DNA of 64,000 bases from Thermococcus sp. 21S7 (GTDB lineage: Archaea > Methanobacteriota_B > Thermococci > Thermococcales > Thermococcaceae), in contig NZ_SNUT01000003.1 in NCBI RefSeq assembly GCF_012027615.1, forward strand, positions 1-64,000, given 5' to 3'. Positions 52,248-61,054 of the stretch are shown one piece after another (the stretch's first letter is position 1; each line of letters starts with the position of its first letter). A program made the translations under genes and the position numbers. The notes beneath the pieces are model-generated. The model was given only the letters and a program-made list of their open reading frames with translations, was not told the DNA's origin and made no database searches.

Positions 52248-52456
52248 GGGGTGACGAGATTAAAGGGGCGGCCGCCTTTGTCCTCTTCCTGGTCCTCACA
52301 GTCCTGTCCCTCTTCGGTTTCCTGCTCTTCGCCGTGCTCCTGATAGCGGCGGGCATTCTCATTTTCCTCGGGTTCTACGTCTACATCCGCCTTAAGCTCT
52401 GGTGGGCAAAGAGACATCCGCCGAAGGTGCTGGAGGGCCCGGAGGACTACGTTTAA
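52244..52456 (+). CDS. Small membrane protein downstream of cobY
   Basis: 70 residues with two adjacent hydrophobic segments (AAAFVLFLVLTVLSLFGFLLF and AVLLIAAGILIFLGFYVYI), then a basic/aromatic tail (LKLWWAKRHPPKVLEGPEDYV). No family recognised. Translationally coupled to cobY through ATGA, so it might help tether CobY or CobS at the membrane, where the late cobalamin enzymes are thought to work; that is inference. Confidence 0.7.
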   Translation: MRGDEIKGAAAFVLFLVLTVLSLFGFLLFAVLLIAAGILIFLGFYVYIRLKLWWAKRHPPKVLEGPEDYV

Positions 52457-52457
52457 G

Positions 52458-53525
52458 TCATTTAGCCCCTCTCCTGCATACAATAAGAGCCATGGCAGAC
52501 AACCCCAGTACTGCGAGTAACAAGAGAACATTGGAGTTGTTCTTCCTGTTATCCTGATTGGAACTTCTCTGGGCAGTTGTATGGTTGAGTGACTGTGGTT
52601 TTAGAGTGGTGGAAGGAGTGAAAACAACGGAACTGTTTGCAGTGGTGGATGAGGTTATAGATCCGTTTGTAGAGTATGGGGAAGCAAGGTTTTCAAAGCT
52701 GTACTTTGGGGATAGTGCCAGGCTTACCTGTCTCAGGGAAATCTGAACCCGTATAAGGGGTATGGGCCTAACTGAGCTCCCGTTAAAATAAAAGACGTAG
52801 AGAGGTTTTTGGAACATCTCTGTGAGTTCATCCCACGTTACCACACCCTCCTCCTTCCCGGGGCTCCCCCACACAAACCTGCCGTTCATGCTTCCGTTCA
52901 GGTACAGTGGGTACCTGTAGGAAATCCTGTATGTGAAGTTGAAATCGACCAGCGTTGTGCCGACCTTCATTCCTCGTTTTCTAGCAATCGTGAAGTTGTC
53001 CTCAACGATGTCTATGATACCTGTCGGGACAATGACGAGTCCGTTTCCTTCCGGGAACGCTACCAGGGCATTCACCATGTCTTTGCTCCACAGATACGGC
53101 AGTACTTCTCCAACGGGGACGGTGTAGTTTACACCCTCAACACGAAAGATAATATTTCCATCCTCCACGCGCCCAAAAACCGGAAAGACGTGCTTTTTGA
53201 CCCTCTCCAACCTCTCCGTCAGGGTGTTATTTCCGGACCCATACTCATGGTACTGGCCAATGTGGTAGGTGCCGGAGGAGTTAACAATGTAGAAGTGGTC
53301 TAACTGGGTCGTCGGGTCGTAGTCTGGGATGCACTCCCCTGCACTCATGGGTTCGGCTGAATAAAGTCCCGTGCTGACGTAGATAACCCCCCAGTCGGTG
53401 GGGGCAATTCCAATCTCAAATCCCGATGAACAAAATCTCACAGTAATCGTCGGGTCTGCATAGGTTGAAGACTGAAGAATGAAGAAGATCAAAAAGAAAG
53501 ATAGAAACATGCAGGGTCTTCTCAT
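52458..53525 (-). CDS. Secreted, C-terminally anchored protein of the AT-rich island
   Basis: 355 residues. Signal peptide MFLSFFLIFFILQSSTYA, a soluble external domain of about 230 residues with many N-x-S/T sites and four Cys near the start, a Ser/Thr-rich linker (SITSSTTANSSVVFTPST), and a C-terminal span VLLLLAVLGLSAMALIVCRR. No known domain recognised. Start ATG 53525 overlaps the upstream gene stop by 4 bp (ATGA), so it is translated with the DUF4855-like gene. Base use is richer in A and T than the flanking cob genes. Confidence 0.72.
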   Translation of the reverse strand: MRRPCMFLSFFLIFFILQSSTYADPTITVRFCSSGFEIGIAPTDWGVIYVSTGLYSAEPMSAGECIPDYDPTTQLDHFYIVNSSGTYHIGQYHEYGSGNNTLTERLERVKKHVFPVFGRVEDGNIIFRVEGVNYTVPVGEVLPYLWSKDMVNALVAFPEGNGLVIVPTGIIDIVEDNFTIARKRGMKVGTTLVDFNFTYRISYRYPLYLNGSMNGRFVWGSPGKEEGVVTWDELTEMFQKPLYVFYFNGSSVRPIPLIRVQISLRQVSLALSPKYSFENLASPYSTNGSITSSTTANSSVVFTPSTTLKPQSLNHTTAQRSSNQDNRKNNSNVLLLLAVLGLSAMALIVCRRGAK

Positions 53526-54433
53526 ACAACTCCCATCCTCGTAAGGTAGTAGTCAAATACCTTATCCACAACATCAAGCGTTGCCCCAAAATAATATACT
53601 ACCGGATTGTCAAGCCTTCCTAATACTTTCTGCTGTACAAAATAATAATCACTTGCAAGAGTTAGACAGCATTTTTGATTGCCACAGCATCTACAGTTTC
53701 CATGACCCCCAAGCACACATTCATCTGCTTCTAACACAATGTGGGTTTTTCCTGAGCCTATACGCTTAAGAGCTGATAACCAGTCACAGAACTGGGAGAA
53801 AGTAACAGGGTACCTTTCTGCAGAGTTCATGTAATAATTTGATTGCACAAATATGTAATCAAAGGACCTCATAGCAGTAGGGGATGGAATGTCTGTGTTT
53901 TGTAGGGCATAAGTATGCGCAGAGGGAATCCAGATGAATTTAAGTCCCTTCTCATGTATATATGCTGCTATTTTTGAAAGCACTTCTGGCTTTATAGTTG
54001 ATTCTTTTTTACCTTTTTGATAGTCTTTAAACATCCAAGCATATTCTAAATCCCAGTAGAATCCTATAAGACTATTGCTATCCACAGAGAGTACCCCATC
54101 AATCCAATCAAACCAATAATCTCCTGTGTTAATATTTCCCCGTCCATTCTTGTCTTCATGGGTAGGGTCATATGGGTAATATGGGAGTGAAATATAATAT
54201 TCAATCTTTGTACCAAGTTCAGATTTCACAAAAATCGCTAAGTCTCTCCCATCGGCGTATCCATTATGCGTGTATTTGGCATCAAACCCTTCAAGTGTTG
54301 TAACAATTGCAATATCGAAACGACTTTTGAAGTCTTCAACTGTCGCAGGAGACTTGTTCAGCGTCTTTAGTCTTGAATAATATGCGTTCGAACTTTTATC
54401 CCATCTTACGTACCACAATCCGAGTTTATCCAT
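53522..54433 (-). CDS. DUF4855-like (glycosidase-fold) protein
   Basis: 303 residues, clearly more AT-rich than its neighbours. KLGLWYVRWDKSS opens the fold, IGFYWDLEYAWMF near residue 125 resembles the conserved GFYW-x-E motif, and KGLKFIWIPSAH plus FDYIFVQSNYYMN match the DUF4855 pattern of barrel-type, glycosidase-like proteins. A Cys-rich loop (ECVLGGHGNCRCCGNQKCC) lies near 255 and is unusual. No signal peptide. ATG 54433 follows GGGTGAT; TATA TTTTATAAG (about 54468-54476) lies inside the end of cobQ. Probably acquired by transfer. Confidence 0.65.
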   Translation of the reverse strand: MDKLGLWYVRWDKSSNAYYSRLKTLNKSPATVEDFKSRFDIAIVTTLEGFDAKYTHNGYADGRDLAIFVKSELGTKIEYYISLPYYPYDPTHEDKNGRGNINTGDYWFDWIDGVLSVDSNSLIGFYWDLEYAWMFKDYQKGKKESTIKPEVLSKIAAYIHEKGLKFIWIPSAHTYALQNTDIPSPTAMRSFDYIFVQSNYYMNSAERYPVTFSQFCDWLSALKRIGSGKTHIVLEADECVLGGHGNCRCCGNQKCCLTLASDYYFVQQKVLGRLDNPVVYYFGATLDVVDKVFDYYLTRMGVV

Positions 54434-54450
54434 ACGGCATATCACCCACT

Positions 54451-55944
54451 TTATAATATCTGACAATACTTATAAAATTTACTGTTTAAGTTGGATAAAT
54501 TAAAAAAATTAATTAGCGTTGTAATATTGAGGTTCTTTTCCACGACCCTTGCGAACCTCTCTATCTCTTCCTCGATGCTCCAGCCCTCAATGGATATTGG
54601 TTCGAGTCCCTTTTCTCCCCTCAGGAAGTTGAGAAACGCCTCCGTGAAAGCGAAGTTGTGGAAGATGCCGTGTAGGTAGGTTCCGAAGGTCCTCTCGCCC
54701 ATCGCTCCCTCAGGCTCGAAGGTTTTGGCGCCGTTTATTGCATTTATCACCGAGAACGGCCTTTTGGAGACGCTTCTGCCGAATCGTATCTCGTAGCCCT
54801 CAACGGCCATCCCCTCAGCTGGCTCCCAGAGAACCCCCGCACTCAGGTGGTTCGTCCTCTTGGTTTTCTCGAAGACGGTCTTGGCCGGCAGAAGGCCGAT
54901 TCCCCTAACGGTTCCGCGCTTTGATTCGACGATGTCGACAATCTTCTCCCCGAGCATCTGGAAGCCGCCGCAGATTCCAACTACAAAGGAACCCTCGCGG
55001 TGGGCATCGATTATCGCGTCCTCAAAGCCCTCCCTCCTCAGCCAGAGCAGGTCTTCAACCGTGTTCTTGCTCCCTGGGAGTATTATCACGTCTCCCCTGA
55101 GCTCCTCCGGTCTCGTCACGTAGTCAACGCCGTTCGCCCAGTGGAGCGGTTCAAAATCGGTAAAGTTGCTTATGTGGGGGAGCCTGATTATCTGGACCTG
55201 AAGCTCGCCCTTCACCCTGGGGAACTCAGTCAGGGAGTCCTCTTCCGGAAGGCGGTGCTCGACGTAGGGGATAACGCCGAGGGTCGGCTTTCCGTAGCGC
55301 CTCTCAAGGTACTCAAAGCCCGGCCAGAGGAGGGAAGCGTCCCCGCGGAACCTGTTGAAGACGAAGCCGATTATCGCTTCCCTCTCCTCCGGCTTCAAAA
55401 GCTCCATCGTGCCCACTATGCTCGCGAAGCTTCCGCCCCGGTCTATGTCCGTCACGAGGATTCCCTTTGCCTTCGCGTGGAGCATGACTCGCGTGTTGGC
55501 TATGTCGTAGTCCTTGAGGTTAATCTCGACAGGACTGCCGGCGCCTTCGATTATAACGAGGTCGTGCTTCTCCTTCAGCTCATCCAGGACTGCCATAGCC
55601 TTCCTGAAAAGCTCCTCCTTCCGTGAGAGCATGTAGTCCCTTGCCGAAACGCTGCCGATCGGCTTTCCCATGAAGACTACCTGACTTCTCATTCCCCCCT
55701 CTGGCTTGAGCAGAATCGGGTTGAACTTCACGCTCGGTTTTTTCCTGCACGCTATCGCCTGCAGATACTGCGCCCTGCTTATCTCACCGCCCTCGATGCT
55801 CGGCGCTGAGTTCAGGCTCATGTTCTGGCTCTTGAAGGGAACCACATCGTAGCCAAGATTCGAGAAAATCCTGCCCAGTGCAGTAGCGAGGAGCGATTTA
55901 CCAGCGCCGGAGGAAGTTCCAAGGACCATTAATGCGTTTCCCAT
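54451..55944 (-). CDS. cobQ: Cobyric acid synthase CobQ/CbiP
   Basis: 497 residues. N-terminal ATP-binding P-loop-like [45 protein letters not shown] and [15 protein letters not shown]-terminal glutaminase domain with the nucleophile Cys in [15 protein letters not shown] near residue 330 and the His in TYLHGIFHN near 435. It amidates four side chains of the corrin ring to give cobyric acid. The last roughly 25 residues ([20 protein letters not shown]) are AT-rich in coding and look like an extension into the inserted island. Divergent from cobT. Confidence 0.93.
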   Translation of the reverse strand: MGNALMVLGTSSGAGKSLLATALGRIFSNLGYDVVPFKSQNMSLNSAPSIEGGEISRAQYLQAIACRKKPSVKFNPILLKPEGGMRSQVVFMGKPIGSVSARDYMLSRKEELFRKAMAVLDELKEKHDLVIIEGAGSPVEINLKDYDIANTRVMLHAKAKGILVTDIDRGGSFASIVGTMELLKPEEREAIIGFVFNRFRGDASLLWPGFEYLERRYGKPTLGVIPYVEHRLPEEDSLTEFPRVKGELQVQIIRLPHISNFTDFEPLHWANGVDYVTRPEELRGDVIILPGSKNTVEDLLWLRREGFEDAIIDAHREGSFVVGICGGFQMLGEKIVDIVESKRGTVRGIGLLPAKTVFEKTKRTNHLSAGVLWEPAEGMAVEGYEIRFGRSVSKRPFSVINAINGAKTFEPEGAMGERTFGTYLHGIFHNFAFTEAFLNFLRGEKGLEPISIEGWSIEEEIERFARVVEKNLNITTLINFFNLSNLNSKFYKYCQIL

Positions 55945-55985
55945 TCTCCCACCGGCTGATGTTGGCCGAAGGGCATATAAACCCT

Positions 55986-56001
55986 TGGATAAAAAGTCCA
56001 G
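55986..56001. promoter_or_regulatory. Candidate cob operator between cobQ and cobT
   Basis: TGGATAAAAAGTCCAG, identical over 16 bp to the site at 49368-49383, arms TGGA/TCCA. It lies just downstream of CATATAAACCC (about 55972-55982), which can act as TATA in either direction, so the dyad covers the start of cobT transcription. Confidence 0.55.
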
Positions 56002-56012
56002 CGGTGGTTGGA

Positions 56013-57023
56013 ATGGAGAGCCTCTTCCTTCTCGTCCTGGGCAACACCGAGATAAGCACCGTTCCGGGGATAAGCGTTGCCGGAGCGACGCCCGAACTGA
56101 CGAAGCTCACACCGGTAGCTGATGCGGAGTACCTCTTCCACGAAAAGCCCCTGACGATTGACGTTATTCCCGTGACTCCCGAGGGCCATCCGACGCCGGC
56201 CATAATCACGAAGGCCGCGAAAGAGCTGGCAGGCTTTCCGGTTCTCGCCGTCAGGGGAGGGACTTACCTCGCCCCTCTCGTCCCGCACGTCCACATCAGC
56301 GACGCCGTGGGGAGGGACTTCAGGAAGGGCCCGGCTCTGCCGGAGTTCGGGGAGATAATCAAGCGCGCCAAGCTCTTCGGCGAGGAGCTGAACAAAACGC
56401 CGGTTGAAGAACTTGTAATCGGTGAGTCAACGCCAGGTGGGACTACAACGGCCCAGGCCGTCCTTTGGGCGCTCGGCTACGACGCCAGAACGAGCTCGGC
56501 CTCACCGGACAACCCCCAGAGCCTGAAGGAAAAGGTCCTCGCGGAGGCCTTTGAGAGGGCCGGAGTCGGGAAGGGCGGGCTGAGGAACAATCCTCTGGAG
56601 GCCCTCAGGCAGTTCGGCGACCCGATGATGGCGACGGTAATAGGTCTATCGCTTGGCTTCAGAAGGAAGATTGTTTTAGCCGGCGGGACTCAGATGCTGG
56701 CAGTCTCAGCCCTCATCAAGGCCCTTGGAGAAAGCCTAGATAGGTTCATGATCGCAACGACCAGGTGGGTTGTAAACGACAGGAGTGCGACGTTCCTCGA
56801 AACGGCGAAAGAAATCGGGATAGTGACGTACGCAGCGGATCTGGACTTCTCGAAGAGCGAGTTCAAGGGATTGCGGGACTACGAGAATGGTTACGTCAAG
56901 GAGGGCGTTGGAGCGGGAGGTGCAACGTGGCTCGCCGTCAAGGCCGGCTTTTCTCCGGAGGACGTGAGCGAAAATGTCGAGGAGCTTTACGGAAGGCTCA
57001 TGGAGATGAAGTCATCTCCCTGA
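56013..57023 (+). CDS. cobT: Archaeal CobT-like phosphoribosyltransferase
   Basis: 336 residues, the archaeal TIGR00303 branch of nicotinate-nucleotide:dimethylbenzimidazole phosphoribosyltransferase, which activates the lower-ligand base to alpha-ribazole phosphate. Glycine-rich phosphate-binding segments are visible: [17 protein letters not shown] near residue 135, and [20 protein letters not shown] near 228; [19 protein letters not shown] near 295 is conserved. Divergent from cobQ. ATG 56013 follows GGTGGTTGGA; the frame upstream crosses the promoter. The 3' end overlaps the PIN gene by 26 bp. Confidence 0.88.
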   Translation: MESLFLLVLGNTEISTVPGISVAGATPELTKLTPVADAEYLFHEKPLTIDVIPVTPEGHPTPAIITKAAKELAGFPVLAVRGGTYLAPLVPHVHISDAVGRDFRKGPALPEFGEIIKRAKLFGEELNKTPVEELVIGESTPGGTTTAQAVLWALGYDARTSSASPDNPQSLKEKVLAEAFERAGVGKGGLRNNPLEALRQFGDPMMATVIGLSLGFRRKIVLAGGTQMLAVSALIKALGESLDRFMIATTRWVVNDRSATFLETAKEIGIVTYAADLDFSKSEFKGLRDYENGYVKEGVGAGGATWLAVKAGFSPEDVSENVEELYGRLMEMKSSP

Positions 57024-57462
57024 GGAGTTCCGCCTTTATTCCCGCCTTTACAGCTTTCTCGTACATCTTTTTGTCGTCTGTGATGAGCTTTGAGCGGCTC
57101 ATCGCGGCACATGCCAGAAACAGAACGTCAAAACCGCTTGCCTTTGTAGTAATCCCAAGGTCAATAGCTGTTTCAAGAAGATAAACGTCCGAGTACAGCA
57201 GAGAATGTTCGGTAATAAAACTAACCGCAAGCCTGGAGAGGGCAGGATTGCTGGAGAGGCGTGAGACAACAGAAGCTGTTTCCACAAGCATAACAACTGG
57301 TTCGTGCAACAGTATTCTACCCATGGCCACTTCATCGAGAATGGACTTTGCTTTTCTGTGAAGTGCAAGCCGGGAGTAGTAAACTTCGTCCCTTTTCTTG
57401 CGCTTTGGCGGGACAAAGCCCTTCACGAATACACTCGTGTCGAGAACGAGGTCAGTAGTCAT
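56998..57462 (-). CDS. PIN-domain toxin (VapC-like)
   Basis: 154 residues. [22 protein letters not shown] starts the PIN core; Glu in [11 protein letters not shown]; Asp in [14 protein letters not shown]; and [15 protein letters not shown] the last acidic site. It overlaps its antitoxin gene by 11 bp and invades the 3' end of cobT by 26 bp on the opposite strand. The cobT reading frame is intact despite the overlap. Confidence 0.9.
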   Translation of the reverse strand: MTTDLVLDTSVFVKGFVPPKRKKRDEVYYSRLALHRKAKSILDEVAMGRILLHEPVVMLVETASVVSRLSSNPALSRLAVSFITEHSLLYSDVYLLETAIDLGITTKASGFDVLFLACAAMSRSKLITDDKKMYEKAVKAGIKAELLREMTSSP

Positions 57463-57658
57463 AGTCCCTCTCCCTCATCTCCCGTATCATCTCGGTTATG
57501 TCCTCCACTTCTTCCGTGTACTCCGTCTCCTCTTCCGCAAGTCGAATTAGTTCCTCAAGGGTAACCCTGCCCTTCCGAATCTCCTTAAGCCGTATTTTCA
57601 GCAGGAGGTTCTGTGCATCAAGGAACAGCCTCTCAACCTGGGCCTCAACGTCCTCCAT
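57452..57658 (-). CDS. Antitoxin partner of the PIN toxin
   Basis: 68 residues, highly charged and helical: MEDVEAQVERLFLDAQNLLLKIRLKEIRKG, then [37 protein letters not shown]. No ribbon-helix-helix or AbrB fold is obvious, as is common for archaeal antitoxins of this type. Start ATG 57658 with a short upstream GGTGAGA. Overlap with the toxin indicates a two-gene operon. Confidence 0.8.
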   Translation of the reverse strand: MEDVEAQVERLFLDAQNLLLKIRLKEIRKGRVTLEELIRLAEEETEYTEEVEDITEMIREMRERDYDY

Positions 57659-57687
57659 TCTCTCACCGGTATCAATAGGAATCGAAG

Positions 57688-58281
57688 CTATTTAACACTT
57701 CTCGTCCTCTCCCACTTCCTCAAACTCTCCTCAAGCGCCTCCCTCACAGCTTTTCCAATGCATATTCCAAGCTCCGTTGCCGTTCCGGCCCACTCGGTCT
57801 TTCCATCAAAGGCAAAAACCCCGATGCCGTCGCTCGTCGTTCCGGTCGCGTTGTAGCCGAGGCTCAGAAGGGTGTAGGTTTTCGCCTCCGTGGCGGTCAT
57901 TATCGCGTTGGCCATCGCCCCAACCTTTAGGCCCTCCTCGATGACGAGGGCGATGTTTATCGTCCCCGGTTCCCACGGGGGTGGCTCATCACCCGCTATT
58001 GCTGGATTTGTGATACCAGCCGTCACGTAGGCCGTAACGTTCCCTCTCCTTGAAACCGAGAGCACCTTGCCGATGTCTGCGGCCGTCATGAAGCCCACGA
58101 AGTTTTTGAGTCCATATGCCCTCTCAAAGCTTGCGCAGTCCCTCCTGTAGTCGCCGGAGTAGTTCTTGGGAACCATCATGAAGAAGAAGCCGTTTGCCTC
58201 CGTCAAGCCTCCCCGGTGGGGCGCGTTGCTCAGAGCCAACATCGGCTCGTCGAAGTGTCGTATAAAGTGCTCAAACTCCAT
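57688..58281 (-). CDS. cbiZ: Adenosylcobinamide amidohydrolase CbiZ
   Basis: 197 residues. Family segments LALSNAPHRGGLTEANGFFFMMVP, MTAADIGKVLSVSRRGNVTAYVTAGITNPA and LLSLGYNATGTTSDGIGVF are typical of CbiZ, which cuts the aminopropanol arm from cobinamide or pseudocobalamin to give cobyric acid, allowing scavenged corrinoids to be rebuilt. It occurs mostly in archaea. ATG 58281 has no strong ribosome site, and TATA-like ATATAACG lies about 25 bp upstream, so the mRNA is probably leaderless. Confidence 0.92.
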   Translation of the reverse strand: MEFEHFIRHFDEPMLALSNAPHRGGLTEANGFFFMMVPKNYSGDYRRDCASFERAYGLKNFVGFMTAADIGKVLSVSRRGNVTAYVTAGITNPAIAGDEPPPWEPGTINIALVIEEGLKVGAMANAIMTATEAKTYTLLSLGYNATGTTSDGIGVFAFDGKTEWAGTATELGICIGKAVREALEESLRKWERTRSVK

Positions 58282-58382
58282 GTATGCACATCCACCGGCG
58301 GGGATATAACGCTTGCGCCGTTAAACGCTTCCGTTTGCTGAAAGGTTATTAAGTTCAGGGACGAGCTTAATCGGGTGATGGT

Positions 58383-58898
58383 ATGGGAGCGGAAGAACAC
58401 AAGAAGAAGGCCCCCAAGAGGTTCAAGTTCGCGGTCATAACGGTGAGCGACACGGCCAGCCGGGGAGAGAAAGAGGACAAGAGCGGAAAGTTTCTCATCG
58501 AAGAGCTGGAGAAAGCCGGACATGAGAGGGTTTACTACTCCGTTGTTCCCGACGAGAAGATGGAGATAATCGGGGCAATAGTTGAGGCCTTCAAAGCGGG
58601 TGCCGACGTTCTCGTAACCTCCGGCGGGACCGGGATGGCGCCCAGGGACGTCACGGTGGAGAGCGTCAGGCCGCTTTTGGACAAGGAGCTGACGGGCTTC
58701 GGAGAAATCTTCAGGCTTCTGAGCTACGAGGAGATTGGAACCGCCGCGGTCATGACGAGGGCAACGGCAGGAATAATCAGGAGTTCCGACAGGGTCATGG
58801 CGGTCTTCTGCCTGCCGGGAAGCCTCGGCGCGGCAAAGACCGGGGTTAAGATAATTCTGAACGAGGCTGGCCACGTGCTGAAGCACGCGGGGGAGTAA
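58383..58898 (+). CDS. moaB: MoaB/Mog-type molybdopterin adenylyltransferase family protein
   Basis: 171 residues with the complete fold: FAVITVSDTASRGEKEDKSG near residue 17, VTSGGTGMAPRDVTVESVRPLL near 80, and LPGSLGAAKTGVKIIL near 148. In archaea MoaB-type proteins adenylylate molybdopterin before insertion of Mo or W by MoeA; Thermococcales need the tungsten cofactor. A basic N-terminus (EEHKKKAPKRF) precedes the domain. GGTGATGGTATG gives the ribosome site. moeA follows 640 bp later on the same strand, separated by a toxin-antitoxin pair. Confidence 0.93.
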   Translation: MGAEEHKKKAPKRFKFAVITVSDTASRGEKEDKSGKFLIEELEKAGHERVYYSVVPDEKMEIIGAIVEAFKAGADVLVTSGGTGMAPRDVTVESVRPLLDKELTGFGEIFRLLSYEEIGTAAVMTRATAGIIRSSDRVMAVFCLPGSLGAAKTGVKIILNEAGHVLKHAGE

Positions 58899-58939
58899 GG
58901 TTAATATTCAGTCGAGGGAAGAAACTAGTGGTGGTAAGA

Positions 58940-59083
58940 ATGGAGAACCTCAATGAGCCGAGGAAACAATCAGTGCACACGGAGGACAAAAAACTTGAGA
59001 GGCTGAGGCGCTTTAGGGGCGCACTCGGAACGTTTGACGAGAAGACAATCAAGTGGGTCATTGAGGAGGCTGAAGAGCTTTGA
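58940..59083 (+). CDS. Short antitoxin upstream of a PIN toxin
   Basis: 47 residues starting at ATG 58940, 6 bp after GTGGTGGT. Charged helical peptide MENLNEPRKQSVHTEDKK, then LERLRRFRGALGTFDEKTIKWVIEEAEEL. It ends at TGA 59081-59083, overlapping the TTG start of the PIN gene. Size, charge and coupling fit an antitoxin; no named family recognised. Confidence 0.78.
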   Translation: MENLNEPRKQSVHTEDKKLERLRRFRGALGTFDEKTIKWVIEEAEEL

Positions 59084-59538
59084 AAGACGTCATCTTCATT
59101 GACACTTCTGTTATCGTCGAGTACATCCTCAATGGAGAGAGTGCTGACGCGGCCGAGATGGTTCTTTTGGGTGGGGATACCAAGGTCACGTCAATGCTCG
59201 TGTACAGGGAATCCCTCGGAGCCCTCGCAATGGCATTCGGGCGTGAGAAGTTTGGGATAAAGGGCAAGCACAGCCTGCGGAAGTTCATTAGAAAAAACGG
59301 GTGGAAGCCGTTCAAACCCGTTCTGGACGTTCTCGATGGCCTTCTTGACGAGGCAGGCGTTGTTATACTCCAGGATGTCCAGCAGACACGGGAGCTTAGG
59401 CTTATTATGGAAAAATACAATCTTTTGCCTTCCGACGCCCAGATAGCCCTGACCTGTAAAAGCTACGGCATCGAGAGGATAGTCACATTTGATTCAGACT
59501 TCAAACGTGTTGAGTTCCTAAAAACTGTGGGGGTATGA
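59080..59538 (+). CDS. PIN-domain toxin (VapC-like) between moaB and moeA
   Basis: 152 residues. VIFIDTSVIVEYIL, then Glu in VYRESLGALAMAF, the Asp in LPSDAQIALTCKSYG and the Asp of VTFDSDFKRVE supply the acidic site. Starts with TTG at 59080 overlapping the antitoxin stop (TTGA), preceded by GGAGGCTGAAGAG. Its TGA is next to or overlapping the moeA start region, so the pair has been inserted cleanly between two cofactor genes. Confidence 0.9.
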   Translation: MKDVIFIDTSVIVEYILNGESADAAEMVLLGGDTKVTSMLVYRESLGALAMAFGREKFGIKGKHSLRKFIRKNGWKPFKPVLDVLDGLLDEAGVVILQDVQQTRELRLIMEKYNLLPSDAQIALTCKSYGIERIVTFDSDFKRVEFLKTVGV

Positions 59539-59540
59539 GA

Positions 59541-60731
59541 ATGAAGGAGTTCAAACGACTCACTCCCTACGGGGAGGCCTTAAAGCTACTACTCAACGAT
59601 TTAGCCGAGGTCCCCGATGCGGAGGAACTTCCCCTGAATGAGGCCCTCGGCAGGGTCCTGGCGGAGGACGTGACTTCCCCTATAGACAGCCCGCCCTTTG
59701 ACAGGTCTGCCGTTGACGGCTACGCCCTCCGGGCTGAGGACACGTTTCCGGCGAGGGAGTACAGCCCGGTCGAGCTCAGGGTGATAGACGAGATCACCGC
59801 GGGAGAGGAGAGCGGAGTCAAGGTTGAGCCCGGAACCGCTGTAAAGCTCATGACGGGGGCAAAGATGCCGGAGGGAGCGAATGCCGTCATCATGCAGGAG
59901 ATGGTAGAGCGCGAGGGGGACCTCATAAGGGTTCTCCGGCCGGTTGCCCCGGGCGGGAACGTGGCCTTCGCGGGAGAGGACGTGAAGAAGGGCGAGGTTG
60001 TTCTGAGAAAGGGCCAGATTTTAAGGCCTCAGGACCTTGCACTCCTCAAGAGCCTCGGCTTTAAGACGGTAAAGGTCAAGAAGAAGCCCCGCGTTGGGAT
60101 AATAATAACCGGCGACGAGCTGATTGAGGAGTTCGATGAGGACGCACTGAGGTCTGGAAAAATCATGGAGAGCAACTCCGCCATGCTGACCGGCCTGGTC
60201 AGAGAGTACTTTGGAGAGCCGGTTTTCTACGGCGTCGTCCCCGATGAGGAAGATGCCATCGGGTCTGCAATAGGGAGGGCAAAGGCCGAGAACGACCTCG
60301 TCCTCGTCACGGGAGGTTCCGCCTTCGGCGACAAGGATTTTGCCCACCGCTTTGTCAAACCCCTCTTCCACGGGACGACGATAAAACCGGGAAGGCCAAT
60401 AGGCTACGGAGAGAGGGTCTTCATAATGAGCGGCTACCCTGCGGCCGTTTTCGCCCAGTTCCACCTCTACGTCAAACACGCCCTGGCGAAGCTGGTGGGA
60501 GCCAGGGACTACGAGGTGAAGGTTTACGCCCGGCTCACCGAGCGCGTTTCGAGCCAGCTCGGGAGACACGAGTTCGTGAAGGTGTGGTACGAGAACGGTA
60601 AGGTGAGGCCGATCAGGAAGAAGGGCAGCGGGATAATAAGCTCGCTGGTGGAGAGCAACGGCTACATAGTCATTCCAGAGGACAGCGAGGGGCACCTTGA
60701 AGGGGAGACCGTCGAGGTTGTGCTGTATTAG
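59541..60731 (+). CDS. moeA: Molybdopterin molybdenumtransferase MoeA
   Basis: 396 residues. Domain order as in MoeA: LPLNEALGRVLAEDVTSPIDSPPFDRSAVDGYA near residue 30-60, the catalytic MTGAKMPEGANAVIMQE near 105, the MoCF domain with IITGDELIEE near 188 and VTGGSAFGDKDFA near 255, GRPIGYGERVFIMSGYPAAVFAQFHL near 285, and the C-terminal barrel. It inserts molybdate or, here more likely, tungstate into adenylylated pterin. ATG 59541 lies 7 bp after GGGGG; ATG 59535 is possible. Confidence 0.94.
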   Translation: MKEFKRLTPYGEALKLLLNDLAEVPDAEELPLNEALGRVLAEDVTSPIDSPPFDRSAVDGYALRAEDTFPAREYSPVELRVIDEITAGEESGVKVEPGTAVKLMTGAKMPEGANAVIMQEMVEREGDLIRVLRPVAPGGNVAFAGEDVKKGEVVLRKGQILRPQDLALLKSLGFKTVKVKKKPRVGIIITGDELIEEFDEDALRSGKIMESNSAMLTGLVREYFGEPVFYGVVPDEEDAIGSAIGRAKAENDLVLVTGGSAFGDKDFAHRFVKPLFHGTTIKPGRPIGYGERVFIMSGYPAAVFAQFHLYVKHALAKLVGARDYEVKVYARLTERVSSQLGRHEFVKVWYENGKVRPIRKKGSGIISSLVESNGYIVIPEDSEGHLEGETVEVVLY

Positions 60732-60739
60732 CTGGCATC

Positions 60740-60955
60740 TCAGGCCTCCTGAAGAAAAGATTCCAGCCTGATGAACTTCAGGATGGCACGGACTTCCTCG
60801 GGGATGTCCCCCAGCCTCCGGGGGTCTCCCAGCATCTCAAATACCTCGATAACTTCCGTCGTTTTCCGCTCTCCCCTCTTCTTTGGAGGGTACCCCTGCC
60901 AAGGGGGATAGTACCTCACGAACAGCTCCCACTTCCTCCTCCCGGATATCCTCAT
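60740..60955 (-). CDS. Small protein of unknown function, 71 aa
   Basis: From ATG 60955, which follows GGAGATAGTG: RISGRRKWELFVRYYPPWQG, KKRGERKTTEVIEVFEML and DIPEEVRAILKFIRLESFLQEA. Soluble and basic, with no recognised domain. Upstream in-frame starts reach 61081 but enter the non-coding region with the TnpB-like hairpin. Convergent with moeA at a gap of 8 bp. Confidence 0.55.
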   Translation of the reverse strand: MRISGRRKWELFVRYYPPWQGYPPKKRGERKTTEVIEVFEMLGDPRRLGDIPEEVRAILKFIRLESFLQEA

Positions 60956-61054
60956 CACTATCTCCATAGGGGAATTGGCGGTTATCCTAAATAAAGCTTT
61001 TCTGACCGGATTTTGATGACCACTATAAATGGTTACCAAAAATTCTGACCTCCT

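Noticed and set aside
49384-58382. Cobalamin riboswitch
   Set aside because: Cob leaders here are short (under about 40 nt) and no B12-box sequence is seen; B12 riboswitches are bacterial.
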